From contig CM047425.1 in assembly GCA_026168455.1 (NCBI GenBank), forward strand, positions 88,105,580-88,169,579: 64,000 bases of DNA, given 5' to 3'. Below, piece by piece: positions 1 to 12,509 of the stretch; within the stretch, counting starts at the first letter, position 1, and every line of letters begins with the position of its first letter. The DNA is from Theocolax elegans. Its lineage: Eukaryota; Arthropoda; Insecta; Hymenoptera; Cerocephalidae. A program made the translations under genes and the position numbers. Under the pieces are notes generated by a model. The model was not told where the DNA came from. It worked only from the letters and a program-made list of their open reading frames with translations, and did no database searches.

Positions 1-1908
1 TACCGGACGCGTATGCCGGTCTTCCATCTCTTTCTTTCTCTCTTCGCTCTTCTCCCCTTAGCCCTCGTCTCCATCAGCCCCCCCCCCCTCTCTCTCCCCC
101 TCGATCTCTCTCACTGTTCATGCTGATTTTACCGTTAGATAAACGTTCCACACAAACACCGCGTACGACCTTTTCGCGCGCGAGCCTTTTTTATCCCTCT
201 TTGTCTTTTCCCCAAATGTATCAATGAAAAATTTCGCCAGATTTTATTTTGACAGTGTCTGACACACAAAGGCAAAATTAATTTTTGTTTTACTCGTATA
301 GATCCGATAATTGAATAAATCCTTGGAAATTCATATATCGAAATCATGTTGATTAACTCATATAGCTATATGAAATAAAAAATCGTACAACTATACGAAA
401 AACATTATTTTTTGGTAATATAGTCGCAAGTTTTATGAACTTAGTACGCAATATGTAGGTTAACAAATTTTGTTATTATTTGTTACACACACACATATAT
501 ATATATATTCAAATTCAATATTTATATCACGTTTTAGCAAAGAACTGCAGTCCATATGGCAATGAAAAAACAGTAAATAAACAGTATATTTTGGCTAAAG
601 AAATAAAAAATAAATAATAATAACAGTAAAGATTTAGTACACCATGGATTATCTTCTCTACGGCTGTATAACTTTCTCACCATTACTAGCTACAAAGGGG
701 ACGAGAAAAAAAGAGAAAATGAAGAAATGCCTTCCCGCAATTACGAAGACAGCCGGTTCCGTAATAACATTCGTCGATGGTTGAACGGCTAATTCCCTTG
801 CACACCCCGAGCGTCAAACGTTTTCCCGTCCATCAGATTTCTATACCGATCTCTTGTACGTATACACGTAGATGTATATACATGTATAACAGGCCTGAGG
901 AAATCCGCCGAAAAAATCCTCACCTGCACGATCGTTTCCTGGCGAGATTACCAAGCTAAAGAAGATAAACAAACACGCGTAGCGAAGCGCCCTTTCATTC
1001 GGCTGCTAATGCTTCCTTCTGAATTCCACGTTGCTTCCGCTTCCACGCGGTCTTTCATCTTGCGCGAGCGCCGCTACAACGCGGGACCGAAAAAAATCTC
1101 AGGCAACGCCCGAGGAAATCCGATTATACGAAGGAAGCGGGTTAACGGGAGCGCGAGAACGTGCGAGGGAGAATGGAAGGTGAGAACTTTAGAGACCCAG
1201 AGACTCGAATTTGTCTACATCTTTATTAACTCAGATATATAGATGGATAATTGGTTCCTTTTTATACCTTCGTTTTCCAACTTTTTGACGACCTATTACA
1301 AAGTCTTCTTTGTTTCCTTTTCCTTGGAAAGGCTTTTGTGATATTTTGTTAAGACGATTCGAAGGAAATCAGGCTGACTTTATCTGCCTTCTTAGTTTTC
1401 TTCATTTATATATTTTCCAAATACATAATTAGGTTTATAAACCCACATTATCTAGGTAGTGAATATTTCTTGTTATTTTCTTTTTCTATATTTTAAAACA
1501 GTTTAATATATTAAAACGTTTATATTTATTTTCGAAATAGCATAGATTAAACGTTATTTAAGCTTTAAAATTATCTAAAAATTTCGATTGTAACTAGAAT
1601 TTCTATAGTATCATTCAAAGTACCATTAAAAACAAATTAAAGGCAAATTAATTTTAAGTTGAATTTTTTATTTAAATATTTCTAAATTTGTTTAAAAGTT
1701 CCAAAAAAACAAGTTCGAATTGAGACAAAAATAATTTTTTAAGTGTGGTACTTTAAAAATAATAACTTAAACAATTTTTTTTATAAATCATGGTTGTAAA
1801 AAGCAAATTTAAATTGATAGTGGTAATCCAGGTTCATATATTTAACTCTACAGAAGCTTTAAAAATAATCATTTGAAAAATATGAAAAAAATTTAAAAAA
1901 TCCTGATA
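1..1908. other. Anonymous AT-rich DNA with a GC-richer island
   Basis: No gene was recognised here. The first 120 bases are C/T-rich (polypyrimidine, including a C run near 78-88). A short CA/TA microsatellite lies near 484-510. About 780-1200 is distinctly GC-richer and carries open frames of 60-77 codons, but no conserved motif or convincing codon pattern is visible. 1250-1908 is very AT-rich. The stretch looks intergenic or intronic. Confidence 0.5.
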
Positions 1909-2141
1909 CGCTGAGAAAAATGAAATAAGAAAAATTACTATATTTTATAGTAATAGTGGGACATACTTCAACTATCGTAATTTTTGCTATATTTTATAGC
2001 AATTTTTCCTATGTACATAGTAATTTTTATAAAAATTATAACAAAAATTATTACAAAATATAGCAAAAATTACGATAGTCGAAGTATGTCCCACCATTAC
2101 TATAAAATATAGTAATTTTTCTTATTTTATTTTTCTCAGTG
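1909..2141 (+). mobile_element. Palindromic MITE, family A, copy 1
   Basis: This is a 233-bp near-perfect palindrome. The left end (cgctgagaaaaatgaaataa) is the reverse complement of the right end (ttattttatttttctcagtg) apart from a few mismatches, and the arms continue to the centre through a shared GGGACATACTTC block. A second 233-bp copy lies at 59748-59980. The two copies differ in polarity: the central ~50 bp here is the reverse complement of the other centre. There is no coding capacity, so it must be mobilised in trans. TA precedes the left end; the matching TA on the right is imperfect (ATA follows). The TA target and CACTGAG-like ends suggest the Tc1/mariner (IS630) superfamily, which is inference. 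Confidence 0.85.
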
Positions 2142-3949
2142 ATAATAAATATGGTTTAAGATATATAATAATTAATCGATAAAAAAATTTAATTATTATT
2201 TTAATGGAAAACCAACGAAGTTTTTGAAAATTGACAAAAAAATAAAATATGTCGGCTGAACTGTATAATTCGAAAAAATGTTAGGAAGCATTCCCTAAAA
2301 ATGAATATACGACTGTAATAAAGTGACCGAGTCAAACGATCAGAGGTTACAGAGTGCGAATGGTATAGCCAAAGGACCGAGGAAAGGACTAAAAGGGACC
2401 CAAGAGGCACACGTCCAGCGCGTGGAAAGCAAGCATGCGCGCACACGAGCACCAAAGGGGGAGGGAGAAGAGGCAACAGCGCCACGGGATAACCGTGGGA
2501 ATGCACGAGCCGCTTCCGGCAAGTGCGACCCTCCGGTGTGTGTGCGCCCACCCGAGGGCCTCTCGAGACGACGAAGCTTCCGCCGATCGTAGGTCGTGAA
2601 CGGGCCTCCGAAAACTCCAAAAGTACGATGGAAAATCTTCCTATGGGGGAGGATCTCATTCAGGTGCACGACTTCAGGTACCTCACTAATATTATTTTGA
2701 GCAGCTAGTCGTCTATATACCGAGACCATTAAATTTGTAATTTACAATCCACGGTAATTAATGCGTCATAACTATTTCATTATGATTATTTGTTTTTCGT
2801 ATCCTAGGTTTATCAATACTTTTGACGTTTCGCTGATGTTAGTTGAAAGTCTTATTCAATAGTTGGGACAATGTTTACTTGCAATTGATTATGTGAAACT
2901 ACCTTCGTTTCTACACAAGAGAAAGCTAAGTTTGTAAGTTTGAATGATGGAAAATTGAAATAAAATTGTTCCTTTTAAAGGGGAAGAAATGAAGGACTAA
3001 AAACAACAAAAGTATCGGCATAAAGAAGATAAATGCTTTCCACTCTTAAAGAGGTACTTATTAAAAAGGAGGAAGAGAGAACGAGAGAAAGACCTTCGAA
3101 GTCTTGAGGAGGCACGCATGGTTTTGAAAATATCACTGACAGTTTAATGCGCCGTTTGCGTCTCTCGAGACGAGTATCCGAGAACAAAAAGAACCGTGAG
3201 AGGAAAATCGTGGAAAAGACGGTTGACAACGAGCGATAACGTACTTTTTTGATGGATAGTACGGAGGCCTCAAGAGTCTCCTTTTTTACGACTTCGGGGA
3301 GCATCGTGGCTTGACACGACATGGGATGTGTTGTTACTCCTCGTTCGACACCTTGCAAGCTCATGATTTTTGTCATCCTCAGGGGTATAACATGGGATAA
3401 GGATAAAGTTTTGATGATTTACGAACGACCTACTATTATGATGTTTTCTCAAGACCCAAACGCACCGGAAATAGCATGCATATACCAATTTTTACAGGAC
3501 ATTTGTAGTAATGAAATTTTGTATACATAATTGCAACGACGACTATAATTTCCGATTGGAATCTAATATAGATAAATTATTACTTAGCATATGAAATATA
3601 AAAATTAACCATTCCAATGAGATTAACACTTAATATACTAATTTTAAGTACTGCAAGGAAATAAACAATGTTTATTAAAACCACATTTTGTAATAAATTT
3701 ATTAGAAAATCAATAATAGTTACACAAATGCTATTATTTAATAAATTTTCTTGGATTTTGTTACATAATCTTCTAGTCAGTTAACACTTCAGTCTATATT
3801 ATTTATATAATATTAAAATTATAGAACGTTCATTGATTCAGATACTTTTTACTACGTTTGATTGAATAACAATTATTAAAATTGTATAAAAATATAATTT
3901 AAAAAAAAATTTGACAGTAATTTGAAATAAAGTTATATTATATGTTATA
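2142..3949. other. Anonymous DNA with a GC-rich island at ~2390-2610
   Basis: The island gives overlapping open frames on both strands (89-152 codons). They look like by-products of GC-rich sequence: the translations are Arg/Pro/Ser-rich, overlap each other and show no family motif. 3060-3370 has a further mixed-composition patch. The remainder is AT-rich with no supported gene. Confidence 0.45.
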
Positions 3950-4470
3950 CAGATTATTAAATATTGAAATAAATAACCAATTTAAATAAATAAAAATGAT
4001 TTGTCGTTGCATAATAAAACGGTGCCATGTAGACGTTACGACAAGTCACGTTTAACGAAGTTGATGGTCGTTCAACAGATATTTAGTTGATTTACCAATA
4101 ACAAATGAACTGGACCCTTCAAGGGCATTTTATATATTTTTTTATATATAATATATTATTTCAAATTTTTGTCAAGGTTTTTTTTAATTATATTTTTATG
4201 CAATTTTAATAATTGTTATTTATTCATAGGTAAAAAAAATCTCTAAATCAATAAACTTTCTATAATATTTATATATATGAACACGTTTTGTCAAAAATGC
4301 CCATAAATGTCCAGTCCATTTGTTATGGTAAAGCAATTAAATATCTGTTGAACGACCATCAACTTCGTAAAACATCATTTGTCGAAACGTCCACATGGAA
4401 TTTTATTATGCAAATAAGGTAAGTCATTTTTATTTATTTGATTTGGTTATTCATTTTAATATTTAGTCTG
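3950..4470. repeat. Fold-back (long inverted repeat) element, ~521 bp
   Basis: The left arm (3950 to ~4140) and right arm (~4285 to 4470) are inverted copies. Shared blocks include the CATCAACTTCGT / ACGAAGTTGATG block next to GTTCAACAGATATTTA, the TGGGCATTT / AAATGCCC block and the outer AATGAATAACCAAAT-like ends. Arms are ~190 bp with some divergence and small indels, separated by a ~145-bp AT-rich spacer. No open frame is long enough to encode a transposase. A clear target-site duplication could not be found. It is most likely a non-autonomous DNA transposon of the fold-back/MITE type. Confidence 0.75.
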
Positions 4471-7400
4471 CATAGGCTCCCTTAAAGTATAGATTATGTA
4501 AGATAAGCAAAGTTTGTGGTTGTATCTATTTTGTTCAAATTGATAAAAATAAAATGAAAAATAAAATTAACAAAATTAAAAGGAAGATCAATAAGATAAA
4601 AATAGTAATGAAAAATGGTAGTTCGGTTCTTCAGTCGAGCAATTTTTGCAGAAAAGCCGGTACGCTAGCGGCACTCGCGAAGCTTTCTGTGTCGCGCTGA
4701 TCGCGGCCTCGGTCAGCGTTAATATGCGCGGCCTCGTCCGGAAAAGGAAGATGCACATCCGGCGACCACCTGCCGGTCTGCCTACTCGGAGAGCCGGCCT
4801 ACGCTACGTTCTAGCTGCTTCCGGCCTTCGTGGAAACTCTATCGCTCTCGGAGCTAGAGCTCTCCGTATCTTTTACTCTTTTCGCCTTCCCTTTCTATTC
4901 TTCGCCATTGTATCTTACGATTCGTCCCTCACTCCCTCGCTCTCTAACACCGACGCAGCTTTCTTGCCGATTCCCATTACGCAACTCACCGTTTATGCGA
5001 GCTTATACGCACTGTGCCTAAGGGAGACTCAGGTTGCATCTATCATTATTTTATCATTAGATAAATAAATATTTATATGTCGCCTATTTTTAGTCGAATT
5101 CTATACTATATATTTTTTTTTACATTTACGCACGCATATACGCATATATTCGTAACGCAGATGTCTATTATGATTGAACCAACGCACATTATCAATCATT
5201 AAATATATTCTAATTTGAATAGTATTATTTTAATGCGTTGACTAGAAAGTTTAAATCATATTTTAGAAAAGTTTGACCTTTCATTTCAGTTCGTGCAATG
5301 AATAAAATATCTTAATATTTCGTATAACATTTGTATTTATAAAGTGTCTATTTAATCTCCTTCAGTTATTCGTGCGTAAAATGGTAGAAAAAAATGATCA
5401 TCTTAATTTACCAATGATCATCAATGTCAATACAGTGTATATGCACGTGGAAAACACTCGCTGAATCACGATGGAATTCGAATGAATGGCGTGGTCTCAA
5501 TTATTTATAGAAAAAGATCGTGAAAGATCAGCCAAAGTTGGCTCTCCCTTTTCGTTCAGATTTTATTATTTTTCAAATGCGTCGATATATTCTGTATTTT
5601 TCTAGAGAAATTCTATAAATAATGCTTCCCTATATTTAATACAATCCCTTCATTTTCGCAAGGTAGAATACAGTTTTATATCGATTACATTTACAATTCT
5701 CTACATGGGCATATGAAAATTAAATGTCACGCGAGGCATTACATAACGAAGAGTATGTAATAAAAAGTAGAATAAACAGAAAGTATATTTGATTAATAAT
5801 GTTGATTAACTTATATCTAATAAAAGAACAAACTAGCTGGAATACCGTATAAAAAATCTTCAATAATTTTGTACGCAGCAGCTATTGAAAACAGAAAATA
5901 CTATTGTAATGTAAGAGGTTAATATAATATACTTATCCAAAATAAAGATGAAACATAAAGTTAACCAATAAAAATCCTTAAGATACAAGTTTAATCAACT
6001 ATGACGCAAGAGCATTAATTTCCACCAAATTCTGGAACCGTAATTATATAATTGTATTAAAAATCACAGCAAAGCAAAGAGAGGAAAAAGTTACCGAAGT
6101 GTTCGAGGTAAGAGAGGAAAAGTAACCTTCAGCTAAATTGAATGAAGGAGCGGGATTTTCCTCGACCTCGTTTTAGGTGTTTCACCCCACGAAGAAGATA
6201 CGCTTCTTTTTGCGAGGCCAGTGGGTCGTATCCCTTAGCAACGACGACGTCAATGGGGGATGACCCGTTAACCTGATTTTCTCCACCTGATTACAATCCT
6301 TCGGGGGAGTTTCACAGGATTTAGCCACGAGAAAAAAAATTGGAAAAGAGAGAACGCGGGGGAGATATTTGTTGATGCAGCCACGCGAAGATCCTAATGG
6401 ATTGTACTATTATTACCGCGCGTAGGAAGAAACGATCGGGGGAAATTGAGTCACGTGGAGTTGAATGAAAATGCGAATTTGGAGGTGCTGTTTTAACGGG
6501 ATTAATCAATTGCTATGCGTGTGTGGGTTTTGTGCCTTTTCATTCGATGATTTATTTTCTCTCGTTTTTCAGATTGGTTAATGACCTGTACATCATCAAG
6601 GTTTATCTTTTATTTATATACTGTATTTTGTGTAAACAAGCTATTAAATATATGTATTACTTCATATACTTGAATAACAGTTTATTGTAATTTTACCTTT
6701 ATTGAATTAAGCTACTCAAAAACTTCTTTGTCATACGTCATTATTAGTATCGAGAATGTATTTCAATAATAAATTTATTGGAATAATAATTATTTTGTCG
6801 TAGTCGGTATTAAAAAATCAAGTACTATATTATATTATGATTTATAAATAATTGATAAAATTCTGAACTGATTAAACCCAGGATTGTACTGAAATAAATT
6901 ATGACTTAGAAATTTTGTTATAATAAAATTTATTAAAATAACCATTATTTTTATCTTTGAACTTTGTTCTATTTTACACGTTATCGTCTAAAGTAAAACT
7001 GATTGAAAATTGTCCTCAACATAGATAAAGTATTATCAATTCTCATTATTTATTTTTAACAAATATACATAGTTTGTAATAAATACTAAATTTAAATACG
7101 TAAATGAACAATATCATTTTTGTTAGAAATGTAATAATCTTACTAAAAGTTACTGTTAAGAAATATTACATCAATGACATTCTAGTAAGCTTAGTAACAA
7201 TATATTTATCAGTTTCATTGACATAATTGCATTTTCATTTAATTCATTTCCTGTACTACTGATACGTAATCACAGATAAACGCTAATATCAGCTACGTAT
7301 AATTATAAGTACTGATTACGCGAAATTTGATAAAGCAATTTTAATCTTGCGTAATATCGAATTAACCAACAAACACGTTTATTTTCAAAGAGAACGTAAT

Positions 7401-10400
7401 TATTTAACGAAAATACTAATTGTACGTATACCATTTGCAAGTATTAATTTGCTTTTAGTTATTCATTCGATATTAATTTTATCTCAAACTTTATTAAAAA
7501 AAAATACTCTACATTTTAATTAATATTAAATCGTCAGCAATCGTTTTGATTACTCGTGATTGATCGTTTGGATGCTTTCTTACGTTAGTTAGCATTTTGA
7601 CGAGTATAAAGTAGCTTAATTAAAGAATACAATTGCACTTGATTATACATCAGTTTAAAAGTAATATTTCACTTGTAAAAGTCACTTTTCTTTAACTTGT
7701 AAAACTAGATAAATAATAATCAACACTATTATATAGATTAACGATTTATATGTAAATTAAATTGTTAATTTTTTGACGTTTATGAATAAGGTGATAACTA
7801 ATAACCAATAAAATAAAGATATAATTTTGGTGAAACGATACTCTCTCAAATTCACATGAAAACAAGTGTTTTACGGAAACGATACAATGGAACAGTTGCA
7901 CGAAGTTAAATAAAAAATTAAAAGATTGGACAAAACTTATACATTATTCAAGTAAGTATAACGATTCATATGTACCCAAAAATGAATGTTAATAATATTA
8001 AAATGTACTAGGGAAATTGGTTGAAAAATCGAATGCAAAATCGTCGAGTGCGAGAGAGGTAGAAGTAATAGGACGGACGGAAGCTGCGGACGTCGACCCG
8101 CTCGTTGGTATGAATGGCGAAGCCGAAGCGCGGGCACAGCCCCTGGATGCCCTGGTTTCATTCAGCCGATTCTCCGAGAAGCGCTCAATGAACGCCATTG
8201 ACTGTCTCCCTTTTTCTCTCTCGATCTCTCTCTCTCTCTCTCTCCCCTTTACCAGGGCGTCAGGGAGAATATCCCAGAGCTGCCGTTGATTTCAACGGCG
8301 AATCGATCTGAAGCGACTTTTTTCATTATATTTGTTCACGTGCTGAACGAGAAAATGCATTTATTAAACTTTCTCGGCAGGGGTTGTTGTGAAGGATCTT
8401 ATTTTAATCTTCAATAAGACGTCAAGGTTATTTTTACGTAAAATATGAACTGATGTGCAGATGTATAATGAAACTTTTACTTTTTAATATTTATACGAGC
8501 TTGACAATTTAGGTAGTACTTGAATATTAAAATTAAAGTTATCCACAATCCACAAGTTATTCTGTTTTAATTGTATCAAATCACATTGAATTGACATTGA
8601 CATATTTGAACAATCACAAATAATACAGTAATATCGATACTAGTTTTTTTATTATTTATTATATTTTATTGCTATTTTAACTAAATCCGAGACAAATCAA
8701 TCTAATTGTCGTGTTTCATATTATGTCTAGTTGAAAGTTGTTAAACCACTTTCTACGTGATAATTGACTTTTCTATCGAAATATCGAAATATATAATGAA
8801 GTATGATAGGAATTATAGATGAAAATCGTTTTGAGCAAGATATGTAAATTAAAGATAAATTTATTTTGATTCAAAATATTTTTATTATCTTTTATTAAGT
8901 AACTAAAAAACAAGATTTTTGCAATCCCATATCACATTGATTATTTTTTATTTTTACATGTAAATAAATAATAAAGAATATTAATAAAAAATAATGACTA
9001 GAGTATTTGGTTCAAGCTCGAGTACCGTTAGTTTATTCATCAATATTTTTGTCAAAATAATGTTCAAAATAATTTTTTATTTCTTTTGAATAACAATTTT
9101 GATAATGGAATTGTCGAATTGAGTGTATATGAGAGAAAAGTATGTCATTGTAAAAAAAAATTATATTTAAAAATTTTCATCTGTATTCCATTCAAATTAC
9201 TACATTTTAGGTATAGACTTTGAAGTAGTCATTTAAAGTATTCATAATAAGAAGATAGCAGAAAATAAGTAAGTTGTATAACGAGATAGTGAAATATAAA
9301 ATTTTGAGTCGATTTCGGAATAATAATTATAAATAAAACATAACAAAGGAATCCGACTAATGTTAGTTAAGAACATTGCGAGCATTGAAATGCCAACTTT
9401 CGAAACTAGAAACGGGCTATACGATAGAGCATTAGATCTCCCCAAGGTACGTAACGTTTTCTGGATACGCAGATTGCACCGAGTCTCCTCGATATCCGAT
9501 ACGCGTTTTCTCGTAGAACTGGTGCGGCTTATCGAGGCGTACGAAAAAACGTCAATGGGGTAGGAGGAGGGGTGATAGCAGTTGTCGTTCGATTCTTATT
9601 TGACCGACTCCCACGCTTGAATCGTTCTCTCATTCTCTCATTCTCTCTCTCAGCGTCCAGCCGGGATTGAACGAAGGAGCTTTCACGGAGCGATAGCGAG
9701 GGAACGAGCGCGTCAATGAAAGTTCGCGAGAGAGGGAGAGAGAAAGGAAGAGAGAGGTAGGTGGCTGTTGAACCAGTTTGTGCGAGACCAAAACTGCCCC
9801 TGCATTCTGTGTGTACACATATAAACATATACGAATACACACATATACACATATACACGCAAGAGAGCGAACGCCAATATGACCTTGGCTACTACACTTC
9901 TCTATATTAGGTAGATGCACCTCTTCTAATTCTCTATTACCTTTTCACAAATTTTCTTAAATTCTTTTATTATGAAGAAACTTCTTTGTGTACTGATTTT
10001 AATCATCTTATCACTAACATTTACTTTAACTTCCTTACATTACTTTTTATTTTCAACGAAAATGAAAATTTACTTGATTTCCAATCGTAAAATAAAACAC
10101 CGGTACCGAAATATAGCAAAGTCCTCCAGCTAAATATAATTGATTACCGACCAACCCTATTATTCGGTGCTACTTGAGGGAATAATTTTATTACTTTTCA
10201 TACGAATATAGTACATATTGTATTCAATAAATTTTTAATTATATTTTAGCATATTTTATTATAATAGCATGAAGTATTTCAATTTTTTTAATGTGACGGG
10301 GCATTTTTTTGGTTTAAAGCCTACATTTCAAATTAAATTTTGTTAGCAGATATTAATTTTCTGATGCGAATAGTTTTTATTCAAAAAGCCATGAAGTAAC

Positions 10401-11247
10401 TTAATATTTAGTATAATTTTAACGAAAATTAATAAAGAATCGAACCAAATAAATAGTTGCTAAATAATTTGTATTGCTATTAGTATAATTTTATAATATA
10501 GTATAATATTCCTTCGAGACTTAACATTATTTAATTTTAATTAATAGATTCCTCTTACTTTTAATTAATGTAATTTTTTTACAAAATTTAAAACTATTAT
10601 TTAATCAAAAAAACGATAACTTCCATTAACAGGTACAATTAAGCGGAAAAAAGTTTACTGTGACAGGTAACAAATTAATTTAATAATAATTTAGAATATC
10701 TATTGTAACAATGTAAATGGTTATATTAAATAAATGTTTTAATAATACGTATTGTCTTTTACTATATGTATGATGTTTCCGTAAATGAGGAAATCGCTTG
10801 TTATTCAAATACGCATTATTTCTACAATAAAAACGTTAGTTTTGGTCTCAAAACCCATTTTTATACAAACAAACGGAATATTGTTTGACTTAAAAATATT
10901 TTCGTACTGGCAAATTATTATTTATAATTTTTAAAAATATAAAATCAATAAATACTTTGAATAGTATCAAATTAAATTTATTTCTCTGTTTAGAAACTAT
11001 AGGTCAGGAGGTGAATTATCTTCAGGAAAAATCGGAATGTGAAAAAATTACGAAGAAATCATTTTTTTCGTATATTGTGCTTAATGACTTCGTAAATTTG
11101 CATTTTAGAGAAAAAAACATTACTATCTAATATTTATAACAAATGTTAATAATAATTTTTCTCATGACCATACATTGTTCATTACAAGTGTACTATTTAA
11201 ATAATCACGAACAAAAATTGTTTAAAAATTATAAAACTTTTCTTTTT
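4471..11247. other. Long anonymous stretch; islands and simple repeats only
   Basis: No gene was recognised in this 6.8 kb. 4640-5000 is a GC-richer island with a 140-codon open frame (4646-5068) lacking any known motif. 6060-6520 is mixed composition. 8017-8290 is another GC-richer patch ending in a CT microsatellite (about 8225-8244). 9400-9870 is a mixed patch with CT/GA-rich runs (9630-9760) and an ATAC/CA-rich run (9810-9860). All else is AT-rich, consistent with intronic or intergenic DNA. Confidence 0.45.
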
Positions 11248-11396
11248 TATTAGTAAATTGCCGATTGTTGAGGGTCAATATGAAATAAATTCAATATTTA
11301 TTTATTTATTTATTTAATTTAGGTGCTGAATTTAATAATAATAAATAAATTGGATTTATTTATTATTAACCCTCAACAATCGACAATTTACTAATT
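11248..11396. repeat. Short palindrome (~150 bp), solo fold-back
   Basis: The left arm (11248-11298) contains TTAGTAAATTG and TTGTTGAGGGT; the right arm (11350-11396) carries their reverse complements (ACCCTCAACAATCGACAATT). The ~50-bp spacer is a TTTA-type simple repeat. It lies 140 bp upstream of a much larger fold-back and may be a separate short MITE or the remnant end of one. No TSD was resolved. Confidence 0.7.
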
Positions 11397-11535
11397 TAAT
11401 AATGGAGGGTAAACATTACAAACTGTCTTTTTTATTTAGAATGTTAATTTGTGCTGCTATAAACAAAATTGACTAAAAATTAAAATAAATTAATTTATGT
11501 TTTATTTAATGTTTTGAATGTTTTGTTAAGTTCTA

Positions 11536-12217
11536 ACAAGGAGAGGTCACTCCCTCTGGAAAACGGATCCTTACCAAACTCTAGGATATAATTTCTACTA
11601 TAAAATCATGCAGAAAGCCGGAGTTTTAGTGTCCAATGCCCATTTTTACGATAGATATAAGCAAATAATGAAAAATCTCGCCGAAAAAAACCGTTGAGTT
11701 TGAACGCTTATAACTCAGAAACAATTAAAGATGTACGTATAAACTAAATTTTAAAAGAAAGCTGAGGTCGAGTAGATACGTTTTGAAAGAATGGAAGCTC
11801 TAATATTTTAATATGTTCAAATGTTATGGGAGAAATAAGAATTAGCCAAGATTTTATCGAAAATTTAAAGTTACAATTTAATGATTTTTTAGTCTAAAAT
11901 TTCGTTTAATTCTTATTTCTCTCATAACTTTTGATCATATTAAAATATTAGAGCTTCCTTTTTTTTAAAACGTATCTACTCGACCTCAGCTTTCTTTTAA
12001 AATTTAGTTTATACGTACATCTTTAATTGTTTCTGAGTTATAAGCGTTCCAAACTCAACGGTTTTTTTCGGCGAGATTTTTCATTATTTGCTTATATCTA
12101 TCGTAAAAATGGGCATTGGACACTACAACTCCGGCTTTCTGCATGATATTATAGTAGAAATTATATCCTAGAGTTTGGTAAGGATCCGTTTTCCATAAGG
12201 GTGTGACCTCTCCTTGT
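11536..12217. mobile_element. Large fold-back element with duplicated coding-like arms
   Basis: The two arms, roughly 11536-11850 and 11905-12217, are inverted copies of ~310 bp, about 95% alike by eye. They are joined by a ~55-bp AT-rich loop region with weaker symmetry. Each arm starts with ACAAGGAGAGGTCAC and contains the same short open frame, then a non-coding part with CTTATAACTCAGAAACAATT and CGAGTAGATACGTTTT blocks. The right arm keeps an open frame (minus strand); the left arm has lost one base near 11556 and is frameshifted. It could be a head-to-head pair of copies of an unknown repeat or a fold-back transposon that captured coding sequence. Confidence 0.75.
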
Positions 12218-12240
12218 AAGTATGGGCATATTTCAATCAC
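12055..12240 (-). pseudogene. Unrecognised short ORF in the fold-back right arm
   Basis: This is a 61-codon open frame ending in TGA at the outer edge of the arm's non-coding part. It encodes a tyrosine-rich segment (for example TLGYNFYYNIMQKAG, then FYDRYKQIMKNLAEKNR). The composition is protein-like: aromatic, with Lys/Asn and no low complexity. I do not recognise the family. The same coding sequence in the opposite arm (about 11536-11698, plus strand) carries a one-base deletion relative to this one, so at least that copy is broken. The start codon lies just outside the inverted repeat, so the original reading frame may have begun further upstream. It is probably a fragment of a transposon or captured host gene. 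Confidence 0.35.
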
Positions 12241-12461
12241 TATTCCAAAATATTTTTTTTTCTTAGACTAGTAACTTAATGGACATATTTTTTATTATGT
12301 TCTAAAATATGACACGGTAATTCCAGTAAGCTTGCCGAGGAGGAATCTCAAGTCGTTGTCGGCCGACACCTCCCATGTTACCTGTAGTGGCACTGGCTTA
12401 GACTGGAGTGGAGTAATTTCACGAAAGTAGAAGAAAATAAGGAAATACAAATAAAGAAAAT

Positions 12462-12509
12462 GAATACGGAAATGAATACGAAAATCAATACGGAAACCAA
12501 TACGGAATG
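12462..12509 (+). repeat. 12-bp minisatellite, four units
   Basis: Four consecutive 12-mers (gaatacggaaat, gaatacgaaaat, caatacggaaac, caatacggaatg) lie in exact register. The repeat borders the decayed integrase just downstream, whose own coding sequence contains a very similar ATGAATACGGAAT stretch near 12631. Slippage on transposon-derived sequence is a possible origin. Confidence 0.8.

Noticed and set aside
2201..2729. Overlapping 129- and 152-codon minus-strand frames and an 89-codon plus-strand frame
   Set aside because: They overlap on both strands in a GC-rich island, have Arg/Pro/Ser-rich composition and no motif; stop codons are rare there by composition.
4646..5068. 140-codon plus-strand open frame
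   Set aside because: No recognisable domain; the last third is hydrophobic by CT-rich composition; no splice or start context stands out.
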